NCBI RefSeq assembly: GCF_039503195.1
Contig: NZ_JBCJKP010000001.1
Coordinates: 6,696,001 to 6,760,000, forward strand
Direction of reading: 5' to 3'
Source: Streptomyces mirabilis
GTDB lineage: Bacteria > Actinomycetota > Actinomycetes > Streptomycetales > Streptomycetaceae
DNA: 64,000 nucleotides
Of this stretch, positions 8,481 through 16,480 are shown in pieces. The notes beneath the pieces are model-generated. The model did not search any database and was not told the DNA's origin. It was given only the letters and a program-made list of their open reading frames with translations. Each line of letters starts with the position of its first letter. Within the stretch, counting starts at the first letter, position 1. Both the position numbers and the translations under genes were made by a program.

Positions 8481-9161
8481 ATGAACCAGCCACTCGCGGG
8501 CTTCGCCCCGGCACCTGTCACCGCCCGCATGGAGAACCACGGCAACCACATGCTCAAGGTCGCCATGCAGACCGGAAACGACCTCTTCGCGCGCGTGGGC
8601 TCGATGGTCGCCTACGAAGGGTTCGTCCAGTACGAGCCCAACCCGCCCGCCGTACGCCAGATCGCGCGGGACTGGATGACCGGTGAGGGCGCGCCCCTCA
8701 TGAAGTGCACCGGCGACGGCCTGCTCTACCTGGCCGACTACGGGGCGAACGTCGTCGTCATCAACCTCAACGGGGACGCGATCTCCGTCAACGCCACCAA
8801 CCTGCTCGCCTTCGATGCCCATCTCCAGTGGGGCGTCGAGCGGGTGAAGGGGCTCGCCAAGTTCGCCGGACAGGGCCTGTGGAACACCAAGATCTCCGGT
8901 CAGGGCTGGGTCGCGCTGACCTCGCGCGGCAAGCCGATCGTGGTCGACTGCGGCGGCGGTGAGGACGAGACGTACGTCGATCCGGACGCGCTCGTCGCCT
9001 GGTCCCCGAACCTCAAGGTGAAGGGCAAGCGCAGCTTCAAGGCGCAGTCGCTGATCGGACGCGGCAGCGGCGAGGCGTACCAGATGGCGTTCTCCGGACA
9101 GGGCATCGTCGTCGTCCAGCCCAGCGAGGACAGCACCGACCGCCTCCGGATCCGGGGCTGA
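8481..9161 (+). CDS. AIM24 family protein
   Basis: 226 residues from ATG 8481 with GAGGGAG upstream. The single AIM24 domain (ARVGSMVAYEGFVQYEPN; MKCTGDGLLYLADYGANVVVINLNGDAISVN) is parallel to the C-terminal domain of the preceding fusion. No signal peptide or membrane segment is visible, so it is probably cytoplasmic or membrane-peripheral. It is the second of three tandem paralogues, likely one transcript. Function is unknown. Confidence 0.85.
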   Translation: MNQPLAGFAPAPVTARMENHGNHMLKVAMQTGNDLFARVGSMVAYEGFVQYEPNPPAVRQIARDWMTGEGAPLMKCTGDGLLYLADYGANVVVINLNGDAISVNATNLLAFDAHLQWGVERVKGLAKFAGQGLWNTKISGQGWVALTSRGKPIVVDCGGGEDETYVDPDALVAWSPNLKVKGKRSFKAQSLIGRGSGEAYQMAFSGQGIVVVQPSEDSTDRLRIRG

Positions 9162-9177
9162 GGGGGACCACCACATC

Positions 9178-9933
9178 ATGCAGAGCCCGCTTTTCGGCTA
9201 CAACGAGCAGCAGACCCAGGAGCGCTACAGCCTCCAGAACTCGCAGATGCTGCGAGTCGTCATGGAGGGGCACGACGACATCCTGGCCCGCAAGGGAACC
9301 ATGGTCGCGTATCAGGGGCTCGTGGAGTTCGACGCCGAGTACCAGAACAACAGCCAGCACCGCGCACGTGCGTACACCGGTGAAGGCCTCGACCTCATGC
9401 GCTGCCATGGGCAGGGGACGGTCTATCTGGCCAACCTCGCCCAGCACGTGCACGTGGTCGACGTGGAGCAGGACGGGCTGACCGTCGACAGCAGCTACGT
9501 CCTGGCCATGGACTCCTCGCTGCACCACGAGGTCATCGCCGTGGACAGCCAGTACGGCATCTCCGGCTCCGGCAAGTACCAGCTCAACATCACCGGCCGT
9601 GGCAAGGTCGCCCTGATGACCTCGGGCATGCCGCTGATGATGCAGGTCACGCCGGACAAGTACGTCAACTGTGACGCCGACGCGATCGTCGCCTGGTCCA
9701 CCGGCCTGCGTGTCCAGATGCAGGCCCAGACACACTCCTCCGGGGTGTGGCGGCGGCGGGGCAACACCGGTGAGGGCTGGGAGCTCAGCTTCCTGGGCCA
9801 GGGCTTCGCGCTCGTCCAGCCCAGCGAGCTGCTGCCGCCCCAGAACGCGGTGATCGGACAGGGGCTGCGCGCCCAGTACGGCATGGGGCAGCAGGGGGCC
9901 CGGGCACAGAACCAGGGCAACGTCTGGAGCTGA
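9178..9933 (+). CDS. AIM24 family protein
   Basis: 251 residues, preceded by GAGGGGGA. Third AIM24 paralogue of the run (ARKGTMVAYQGLVEFDAEYQN; DLMRCHGQGTVYLANLAQHVHVVDVEQDGLTVD), with a short Gln/Gly-rich C-terminal tail. It ends before a bidirectional terminator. The three divergent AIM24 domains in one unit could form a hetero-oligomeric assembly, which is inference only. Confidence 0.85.
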   Translation: MQSPLFGYNEQQTQERYSLQNSQMLRVVMEGHDDILARKGTMVAYQGLVEFDAEYQNNSQHRARAYTGEGLDLMRCHGQGTVYLANLAQHVHVVDVEQDGLTVDSSYVLAMDSSLHHEVIAVDSQYGISGSGKYQLNITGRGKVALMTSGMPLMMQVTPDKYVNCDADAIVAWSTGLRVQMQAQTHSSGVWRRRGNTGEGWELSFLGQGFALVQPSELLPPQNAVIGQGLRAQYGMGQQGARAQNQGNVWS

Positions 9934-10021
9934 CCCGCCGATGGTCGGCTGATCGGCCGGACCCGACGTCGGTTGATCGACCGGCGGTCAGTCGACCGGG
10001 TGACGGTCCGGGAAACGAACG

Positions 10022-10053
10022 TAAGGGGCGATCGCCATGGCGATCGCCCCTTA
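10022..10053. terminator. bidirectional terminator between AIM24 unit and Nudix gene
   Basis: A perfect 13-bp inverted repeat (10022-10034 with 10041-10053) closes around CCATGG. It lies between converging genes and starts and ends with short A/T tracts on each side, so it can serve both. Confidence 0.65.
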
Positions 10054-10070
10054 CCCGTGCCACCCGTGCC

Positions 10071-10598
10071 TCAGGCCGAGAGTCGTGCGCGGGTTGCTTC
10101 CAGGAGCCGTACGACCGAGGCGTCCGCCACGTCCGCGACCTCCTCGTAGGGGAACCAGCGCAGGTCCAGGGACTCGTCGCTGATCGCCGCCACGGCCTCG
10201 GCCGGGGCGAGCGCGGCGTACTGGACGTCCAGGTGCCAGTTGCACGGCGCCGGGATGGCGTGCCGGTCGAGGGCCACGGGGCCGCCCGGCAGCAGGATCA
10301 GACCCTCGATGCCCGACTCCTCGGTCGCCTCGCGCAGCGCGGCCGCCGCCAGCGTCGGATCGCCCGGCTCGCAGTGGCCGCCCATCTGCAGCCACATCTC
10401 CAGCTTGCGGTGCAGCGTCAGCAGGACGCGGCCGCCGACCGGGTCGATGACCAGGGCGCTGGCCGTGACGTGCCCCGCCGTGCGGGCCTTCCACATGCCG
10501 TCGGGATGCTCGGACAGATGGTCCAGATAGACCTGGCGCAGCTCTTCCTGGTCCTCGTACTGCTTCAGTACGAGGACGGCGTCGTCGTGAAGGGTCAC
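10071..10598 (-). CDS. Nudix hydrolase
   Basis: 175 residues. The Nudix box is complete in GGHCEPGDPTLAAAALREATEESGIEG (pattern Gx5Ex7REUxEExGU), which binds the metal and hydrolyses nucleoside diphosphate linkages. The substrate cannot be read from the sequence. Its start overlaps the end of the upstream DUF2342-type gene by four bases (ATGA-type), implying coupled translation. Confidence 0.85.
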   Translation of the reverse strand: MTLHDDAVLVLKQYEDQEELRQVYLDHLSEHPDGMWKARTAGHVTASALVIDPVGGRVLLTLHRKLEMWLQMGGHCEPGDPTLAAAALREATEESGIEGLILLPGGPVALDRHAIPAPCNWHLDVQYAALAPAEAVAAISDESLDLRWFPYEEVADVADASVVRLLEATRARLSA

Positions 10599-12037
10599 TC
10601 GGTGCCGTCGCCCTTGTCGTCGTCCTTGTCCTCGTCCGCGGGAGCGTCGTCCTTCTTCAGGTTCGTCTTCTCGGCGGAGCCGCTCGCCGCCTCGCCGAGC
10701 ATCTTGTCGATCTCGGAGAAGTCCAGCTGCTCACGGTGCACGAAGCCGTCCGGGTCGTCGAGGTCGGACGCGGTCGGCAGCATGTCCGGGTGAGCCCACA
10801 GGCCGTCGCGGCCGTCGACACCGCGCGCGTCGGTGAGCGAGGCCCACAGGCGCGAGGCGTCCCGCAGTCGGCGCGGGCGCAGCTCCAGGCCGATCAGCGT
10901 GGCGAACGTCTGCTCGGCGGGACCGCCCGTGGCGCGGCGCCGGCGCAGCGTCTCGCGCAGCGCGTCCGCGGAGGAAAGACGCGGCTTCGCGGCCGCGTGC
11001 ACGACCGCGTCCACCCAGCCCTCCACGAGCGCGAGCGCCGTCTCCAGACGGGCCAGCGCCGCCTTCTGCTCCGGCGTGTCCTCCGGCTGGAACATGCCCT
11101 GCTGGAGGGCGTCCTGCAGCTGCTCGGGGTTCTGCGGGTCGAGCTGGCCGACCACGTCCTCCAGCTTGGCCGTGTCGACCTTGATCCCGCGCGCGTAGCC
11201 CTCGACCGCGCCGAACAGGTGCGAGCGCAGCCACGGCACGTGCGAGAAGAGACGCTGGTGGGCGGCCTCGCGCAGGGCGAGGTAGAGCCGCACCTCCTCC
11301 AAGGGGATGCCCAGGTCCTTGCCGAACGACGCGATGTTCAGCGGCAGCAGCGCGGCCTTGCCGGCCGGGCCGAGCGGCAGGCCGATGTCGGTGGAGCCGA
11401 CGACCTCGCCCGCGAGCACGCCGACGGCCTGCCCGATCTGCGTACCGAACATGGCGCCGCCCATGGAGCGCATCATGCCGATGAGCGGGCCCGCCATGGC
11501 CTGCATCTCCTCCGGCAGGACATCGCCCATCGCCGCGCCGACGCGCTCGGCGACCGGGTCGACGAGCTCCTTCCATACCGGCAGGGTCGCCTCGACCCAC
11601 TCCGCGCGGCTCCAGGCCACGGCGGAGGCGGCGCCGGACGGCAGGGACGTCGCGTCGTCCAGCCACAGGTCGGCCAGGCGCACGGCATCCTGAACCGCGG
11701 TGCGCTCGGCGGGACCGACGCTCGCGTCCTTGGTGCCGTCAGAAGTGCCCTGGGAGACCGTCTGGCGGGCGATCTGCTTGGCCATGTCCCAATTCACCGG
11801 GCCGCCCTCGTACGAGAGCATCTGGCCCAGCTGCTGGAACGCGGCCCCCAGATCGTTGGGGTTCATGGAACCGAACATCGCTGCGAGCGGATTGTCGGCA
11901 CCTGGGCCGCCGGCTCCGGGCGGCCCGAAACCGAACGGTCCCTGTCCACCGCCGCTCTGCTGGTCCTTCTTCTTGCCCTCGTCGCCGTTCTCCGGCTCCT
12001 CCGGCGGAAGGCCGAATCCGAATGGGGTGTCACTCAC
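10595..12037 (-). CDS. zinc-dependent metalloprotease-like protein (DUF2342 / TIGR03624 family)
   Basis: 480 residues from GTG 12037 behind CGAGGAA. The Gly/Pro-rich N-terminus is followed by the family core with REAAHQRLFSHVPWL and ALALVEGWVDAVV, which resemble the metal-binding helix pair of this actinobacterial hydrolase family. The C-terminus is an acidic Asp/Glu/Lys tail. Substrate and role are not established. It is divergent from the epimerase gene and overlaps the downstream Nudix gene. Confidence 0.8.
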   Translation of the reverse strand: MSDTPFGFGLPPEEPENGDEGKKKDQQSGGGQGPFGFGPPGAGGPGADNPLAAMFGSMNPNDLGAAFQQLGQMLSYEGGPVNWDMAKQIARQTVSQGTSDGTKDASVGPAERTAVQDAVRLADLWLDDATSLPSGAASAVAWSRAEWVEATLPVWKELVDPVAERVGAAMGDVLPEEMQAMAGPLIGMMRSMGGAMFGTQIGQAVGVLAGEVVGSTDIGLPLGPAGKAALLPLNIASFGKDLGIPLEEVRLYLALREAAHQRLFSHVPWLRSHLFGAVEGYARGIKVDTAKLEDVVGQLDPQNPEQLQDALQQGMFQPEDTPEQKAALARLETALALVEGWVDAVVHAAAKPRLSSADALRETLRRRRATGGPAEQTFATLIGLELRPRRLRDASRLWASLTDARGVDGRDGLWAHPDMLPTASDLDDPDGFVHREQLDFSEIDKMLGEAASGSAEKTNLKKDDAPADEDKDDDKGDGTE

Positions 12038-12228
12038 GGGATTCCTCGGCTGGTAAGGCCGCCGGTTCGTTCCGACGGCGACTGCCCGACAACACCACCC
12101 AGCGTAGACACCCGAACCCGATCGGGCCTCGGTGCTTCGCCGACTCTTGGCCTGCGGCAGGATGGATGCCACCTGGTACGGACGCGTCACGCGTGTCCGT
12201 TACTGAAGACAACCGCTGGAGACGCCCG

Positions 12229-13344
12229 GTGAGTTCCCCAGATCCACAGGTTCGCGCAGCGCGAAACCACTCAACCAGTCCGCCCTTGCGCGGGCCCGTC
12301 GTCGCGGTCACCGGCGCCGCGTCCGGCGTGGGCGCGATGCTGACCGAGCGGCTTGCCGCCAGCGAGGAGATCAAGCAGGTCATCGCCATCGACGAGCGTC
12401 GCGGCGAGTGCGAGGGCGCCCAGTGGCAGATCCTCGACGTGCGGGACCCGGCGATCGCCGAGAAGCTGCGTGGCGCGGACGTCGTGGTGCATCTCGCGCT
12501 CGACCTCGACCTGGAGACGGACGCGGCGGCGCGCACGGCGTACAACGTCCGGGGGACGCAGACCGTGCTGACGGCCGCCGCCGCGGCCGGGGTGCACCGG
12601 GTCGTGCTGTGCACCTCCGCGATGGTCTACGGGGCGCTGCCCGACAACGAACTGCCCCTCTCCGAAGACGCCGAACTGCGGGCGACCGCCGAGGCCACGG
12701 GGGTCGGGGACCTGCTGGAGATCGAGCGGCTCGCCCGGCGGGCGCCGCGCGCGCATCCGGGGCTCAATGTCACCGTCGTGCGGCCGGGGGTCCTGGTCGG
12801 TGGTGGTACCGACACCGCCCTGACCAGGTACTTCGAGTCTCCTCGGCTCCTTGTGGTGGCGGGGTCACGGCCTGCCTGGCAGTTCTGCCACATCGAGGAT
12901 CTGTGCAGTGCTCTGGAGTACGCCGTCCTGGAGAAGGTGGAGGGGGAGCTGGCCGTCGGGTGCGACGGGTGGCTGGAGCAGGAGGAGGTCGAGGAGCTCA
13001 GCGGGATTCGGCGGATGGAGTTGCCGTCCGCCGTCGCGCTGGGGGCTGCCGCGCGACTTCACCGGATTGGGCTCACTCCTTCGCCCGCCGGGGATCTGGC
13101 GTACACGATGTACCCCTGGGTGGTGAGTGGGAGCCGGATGCATGACGCCGGGTGGCGGCCGCAGTGGACCAACGAGGAGGTTCTCGCGGAGCTGCTGGAG
13201 GAGGTTGCCGGGCGGCACACCGTGGCTGGGCGGCGGCTGGGGCGGAAGGACGCGACTGCGGCGGGGGCCGCGGGGGCGACGGTTGCTCTTCTGGGTACGG
13301 CCGCGTTGGTTCGGCGGGCTCGGAAGGCTCGGCGGCGGATCTGA
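12229..13344 (+). CDS. NAD-dependent epimerase/dehydratase (extended SDR) family protein
   Basis: 371 residues from GTG 12229 behind GGAGA. The N-terminal Rossmann motif VTGAASGVGAML, VVHLALDLD, and STAMVYG-like region (CTSAMVYGALPD) place it in the extended SDR family. The C-terminus ends in an Ala/Gly-rich hydrophobic helix and a run of Arg/Lys, suggesting membrane anchoring. The substrate is unknown. It is transcribed divergently from the DUF2342-type gene. Confidence 0.8.
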   Translation: MSSPDPQVRAARNHSTSPPLRGPVVAVTGAASGVGAMLTERLAASEEIKQVIAIDERRGECEGAQWQILDVRDPAIAEKLRGADVVVHLALDLDLETDAAARTAYNVRGTQTVLTAAAAAGVHRVVLCTSAMVYGALPDNELPLSEDAELRATAEATGVGDLLEIERLARRAPRAHPGLNVTVVRPGVLVGGGTDTALTRYFESPRLLVVAGSRPAWQFCHIEDLCSALEYAVLEKVEGELAVGCDGWLEQEEVEELSGIRRMELPSAVALGAAARLHRIGLTPSPAGDLAYTMYPWVVSGSRMHDAGWRPQWTNEEVLAELLEEVAGRHTVAGRRLGRKDATAAGAAGATVALLGTAALVRRARKARRRI

Positions 13345-13361
13345 GTTCTGGGGGGCGTTTG

Positions 13362-13640
13362 CGGGTGCGTTGTGGCTGGGGGCCGGTGTTCCGCCCCCGC
13401 CGCCCCTACCCGTCCCATCCCCGGAGGCTGCGCCCCCGGACCCCTGGCGGGGCTCCGCCTCTGTACCCCGGCGCTCCGTCCGGTATCTCGGTGGGCCCGG
13501 TGGGGCTGCGCCCCGGTATCTCGGTGGGTTCGTGTTCCCGATGGCCTCGGGGCTTCGCCCCGGACGCCGGTGGGGACTGAACGGGCTCGTCGGGGTGGGT
13601 GGGTACGGGCTTGTCCGATCTGTAGGAGGCTCCAAAAGTC
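13362..13640. repeat. GC-rich Streptomyces-type intergenic repeat
   Basis: This fills most of the 358-bp gap between the epimerase and moaE. It holds imperfect copies of GGGGCTGCGCCCCGG and of GGTATCTCGGTGGG, introduced by GTTGTGGCTGGGGGCCGGT and CGCCGCCCCTACCCGTCCC. The same introductory block and units recur at 21796-22290. No coding potential is credible: all long frames here are Pro/Arg/Gly artefacts. Confidence 0.6.
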
Positions 13641-13702
13641 AGGTGAGTGCGCGGGGGAACGGCGTATTTCGTGGGTGCCGTGGGGTGCGGCACGATGGGG
13701 CC

Positions 13703-14164
13703 ATGGCACCTACCTTTGAGCATCCGGGTGAGTCGGGCGCGCAGGATCCGATTCGGCTGCTGGCGATTCGGGACGAGCCGCTCTCCTTGGACGAGGTCTT
13801 CAGGGCCGTCGGGGACGACGCCGCCGGGGGGACCGCGCTCTTCGTGGGGACCGTGCGCAATCACGACGGCGGTGCCGACGTCGACGGGCTGGGGTATTCG
13901 TGTCATCCCAGCGCGGAGGCCGAGATGCGGCGGATCGCCGAGAAGGTGGTCGCCGAGTATCCGGTGCGGGCGCTGGCCGCCGTGCACCGGGTCGGTGAGC
14001 TGGCCGTCGGTGATCTCGCGGTGATCGTCGCGGTGTCGTGTCCGCACCGCGGTGAGGCCTTCGAGGCGTGTCGCAAGCTGATCGACGACCTCAAGCACGA
14101 GGTGCCCATCTGGAAGCACCAGAAGTTCTCCGACGGCACGGAGGAGTGGGTCGGAGCCTGTTGA
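13703..14164 (+). CDS. moaE: molybdopterin synthase catalytic subunit MoaE
   Basis: 153 residues from ATG 13703. It contains the MoaE signatures ALFVGTVRNHDGG and the C-terminal IWKHQKFSDGTEEWVGAC with the active-site lysines. MoaE transfers sulfur from MoaD to precursor Z (cPMP) to make molybdopterin. No moaD or other molybdenum-cofactor gene is adjacent, so it stands alone after a repeat-filled gap; its promoter is not obvious. Confidence 0.9.
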   Translation: MAPTFEHPGESGAQDPIRLLAIRDEPLSLDEVFRAVGDDAAGGTALFVGTVRNHDGGADVDGLGYSCHPSAEAEMRRIAEKVVAEYPVRALAAVHRVGELAVGDLAVIVAVSCPHRGEAFEACRKLIDDLKHEVPIWKHQKFSDGTEEWVGAC

Positions 14165-14314
14165 GGGAGTCGGCCGGACGTGTGAGTCCGGCCTCACCGA
14201 GTTCTCACCCTTGCTCCGGTTGCGTAACCGACCCCCTGGTATGAGCGTTAACACGGCGGATGGTTAATCTGCTGATCAGTCAGTTGCGGTCGCTCGTGGG
14301 GTTGGGAGGTCGGC

Positions 14315-14521
14315 ATGGCGTCGCTCGCCTGGTTGTTGATTCCGCTTTTGGCTGCGATCGGTGCCGGACTGTGGGGCGGTTGGGCCAGCCGGAACCGCAA
14401 GACGGTGGGCGACGGCGTCGAGCTCGAGGGGTACGCGCGCTTCCGCGCGGCCATGGAGCGCTCCGAGGCCGTCATGGTGCGGCCCGGTGCCGGGGAGAAG
14501 CCGCACTCCGACGCGGTCTGA
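14315..14521 (+). CDS. small single-pass membrane protein
   Basis: 68 residues with a GGGAGGT ribosome-binding site. Residues 3-22 form one hydrophobic segment (LAWLLIPLLAAIGAGLWGGW), followed by a basic, soluble tail with a YARFRAAMERS motif. Conserved in streptomycetes from memory; function unknown. It lies 84 bp upstream of the PDZ/Lon-like protease gene and may be co-transcribed with it. Confidence 0.75.
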   Translation: MASLAWLLIPLLAAIGAGLWGGWASRNRKTVGDGVELEGYARFRAAMERSEAVMVRPGAGEKPHSDAV

Positions 14522-14605
14522 GCCCAGGGCCCCGCAAGGGCCGCCCGGGCCCCGTACGGACGGCCCCGACAGTGCGCTGACAGCACCGTCCCGTACTGTC
14601 GTGGC

Positions 14606-15703
14606 ATGCCACGCCGCACCGCGACGATGCTCGCCTCCACCCTGATCCTGATCGCGCTCCTGTGCGCGGGAGTGTTCATCAAAGTGCCGTACTCGGAGAT
14701 GTCACCGGGGCCGACGGTGAACACCCTGGGCGAGCACGACGGCGAGCCGGTGCTGCAGATCTCCGGACGCAAGACGTACCCGGCCACCGGGCACCTGAAC
14801 ATGACCACTGTGCGGGTCACCAGCGCCGACTACAACATGAACCTCGTAGAGGCCGTGTACGGGTGGCTCGCGCATGACAACAAGGTCGTGCCGCACGACA
14901 CGCTCTACCCGGACGGCAAGACCGAGCAGCAGTCGACGCAGGAGAACGCCGAGGAGTTCAGCCAGTCCCAGGAGAGCGCCAAGGTGGCCGCTCTGAAGGA
15001 GCTGGGCATCCCGGTGAAGTCCTGGGTGATCGTGTCGACCGTCGTCAAGGGCTCCCCGGCCGAGGGCCGGCTGCACGCCGGTGACGTGATCAAGAGCGTC
15101 GACGGTACGGCCGTCAAGGCACCCGAGGACGTCGCCAAGCTGGTCACCAAGCACAAGCCCGGCGAGAAGGTCGTCTTCACGGTGGTGCCCGCCAAGGAGC
15201 AGGCCGCCGCCGAGAAGGCGGGCAAGACGGCCACCGCGACCACGGACGTGACCATCACCACGGCGAAGTCCAGCGACAGTGGGGCGTCCCGCGCCATCGT
15301 CGGCATCTCGGCCGGGACCGATCACACGTTCCCGTTCAGCATCGACATCAAGCTCGCCGACGTCGGCGGTCCGAGCGCCGGGCTGATGTTCGCGCTGGGC
15401 ATCGTGGACAAGCTGACCCCGGGCGACCTCACCGGCGGCACGTTCGTGGCCGGCACCGGCACCATCGACGACAGCGGAACCGTCGGTCCGATCGGCGGCA
15501 TCGAGCTGAAGACGATCGGAGCGCGCGAGAAGGGCGCCCAGTACTTCCTGACGCCCAAGGACAACTGCGCGGCCGCCGCCAAGGACACCCCCAAGGGGCT
15601 CACCCTCGTCAAGGTCAACACCATCGACGACGCGATGAACGCTCTGAAGGACATCAGCTCCGGCAAGACCGCCGACCTGCCCAAGTGCACCACCAAGGGC
15701 TGA
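14606..15703 (+). CDS. PDZ and Lon-like (S16) serine protease, YlbL family
   Basis: 365 residues. It has an N-terminal signal anchor (about residues 8-26) and a PDZ domain (VVKGSPAEGRLHAGDVIKSVDGTAV). A C-terminal S16 domain carries the Ser-Lys dyad: serine in GGPSAGLMFALG (near residue 256) and lysine in GGIELKTIGA (near residue 301). It is probably an extracytoplasmic, membrane-anchored protease. No ATPase domain is present, unlike true Lon. It ends before a strong bidirectional terminator. Confidence 0.88.
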   Translation: MPRRTATMLASTLILIALLCAGVFIKVPYSEMSPGPTVNTLGEHDGEPVLQISGRKTYPATGHLNMTTVRVTSADYNMNLVEAVYGWLAHDNKVVPHDTLYPDGKTEQQSTQENAEEFSQSQESAKVAALKELGIPVKSWVIVSTVVKGSPAEGRLHAGDVIKSVDGTAVKAPEDVAKLVTKHKPGEKVVFTVVPAKEQAAAEKAGKTATATTDVTITTAKSSDSGASRAIVGISAGTDHTFPFSIDIKLADVGGPSAGLMFALGIVDKLTPGDLTGGTFVAGTGTIDDSGTVGPIGGIELKTIGAREKGAQYFLTPKDNCAAAAKDTPKGLTLVKVNTIDDAMNALKDISSGKTADLPKCTTKG

Positions 15704-15740
15704 GGGAGCGACCGGCGACGGCAGGCATGGGCCGTACGGC

Positions 15741-15782
15741 GTGATGGGGGCGCCCCCGGAAGTCCGGGGTCGCCCCCATCAC
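15741..15782. terminator. bidirectional terminator
   Basis: A 20-bp inverted repeat with one mismatch (15741-15760 with 15763-15782) sits between the converging protease and PPA1309-family genes. Confidence 0.65.
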
Positions 15783-15795
15783 GTACACCAGGACG

Positions 15796-16344
15796 TCAGT
15801 CCGCGAACGTCGCCGACAGCGCCTCCGCCAGGCCCGGCACCAGGCTCGCGCCCGTGAGGACCTCGGTCGGCGTGTCCTTCTCGCGCAGACGCAGTGCGGA
15901 GTCGCGGGTGCCGTCGCGCAGGACGCCGACCGTCATACGGACCTCCTGGCGGTCCGGGTGCTCGGCGACCCACTTCGCGAGCTTCTTGTCACTCAGGCCC
16001 TCCGGGACGGAGGCCTCCGCGGACGGCGGCAGCATCAGCCGCTCCACGGTGAGCGCGCAGCCGACCACGGCGTCGGGCCAGGCGATGGTGCCGAGGAACT
16101 CGTCCAGCGGCTTGTCGGCAGGGATCTCGTCCTGCTCGATGGGGGTGAGACCGGTGGTCTCGGGCTCGTCCTGCAGGCCGAGCTGGGCCGCGAGGCCGGG
16201 CTCCTGGGCCCGCAGTCGCGCGGTGTCTACGAGGGCGAAAAGGCGAGCGGGCTGGTCCCAGCCGAGGCCGGAGGCGTACTCGTCGATCTCGAGTACGGCC
16301 CGGGTGAGCGGGCTCGCTGCCATGGGAGTGTTGGACATGGTCAC
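15796..16344 (-). CDS. PPA1309-family actinobacterial protein
   Basis: 182 residues from GTG 16344 (ATG 16338 is an equally plausible start; AGGCAGG lies upstream). The sequence is a soluble alpha/beta protein without signal peptide (LTRAVLEIDEYASGLGWDQPARLFALVDT; QVEVRMTVGVLRDG-like C-terminal region). It is recognisable as the conserved actinobacterial PPA1309-type family next to UPF0182. Function is unknown. Confidence 0.75.
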   Translation of the reverse strand: MTMSNTPMAASPLTRAVLEIDEYASGLGWDQPARLFALVDTARLRAQEPGLAAQLGLQDEPETTGLTPIEQDEIPADKPLDEFLGTIAWPDAVVGCALTVERLMLPPSAEASVPEGLSDKKLAKWVAEHPDRQEVRMTVGVLRDGTRDSALRLREKDTPTEVLTGASLVPGLAEALSATFAD

Positions 16345-16480
16345 AATCCTGCCTCGTTAGTACCCGGATCCGGGAACCGAGTAAAGCGTGAGTAAGTTGC
16401 ATAGATGAGGCTCCACGATCACGGAGCCTGACGGGTGGTCCGCTTCACGGGGACCTGACGGATCAACAGCGAACTTCGAG

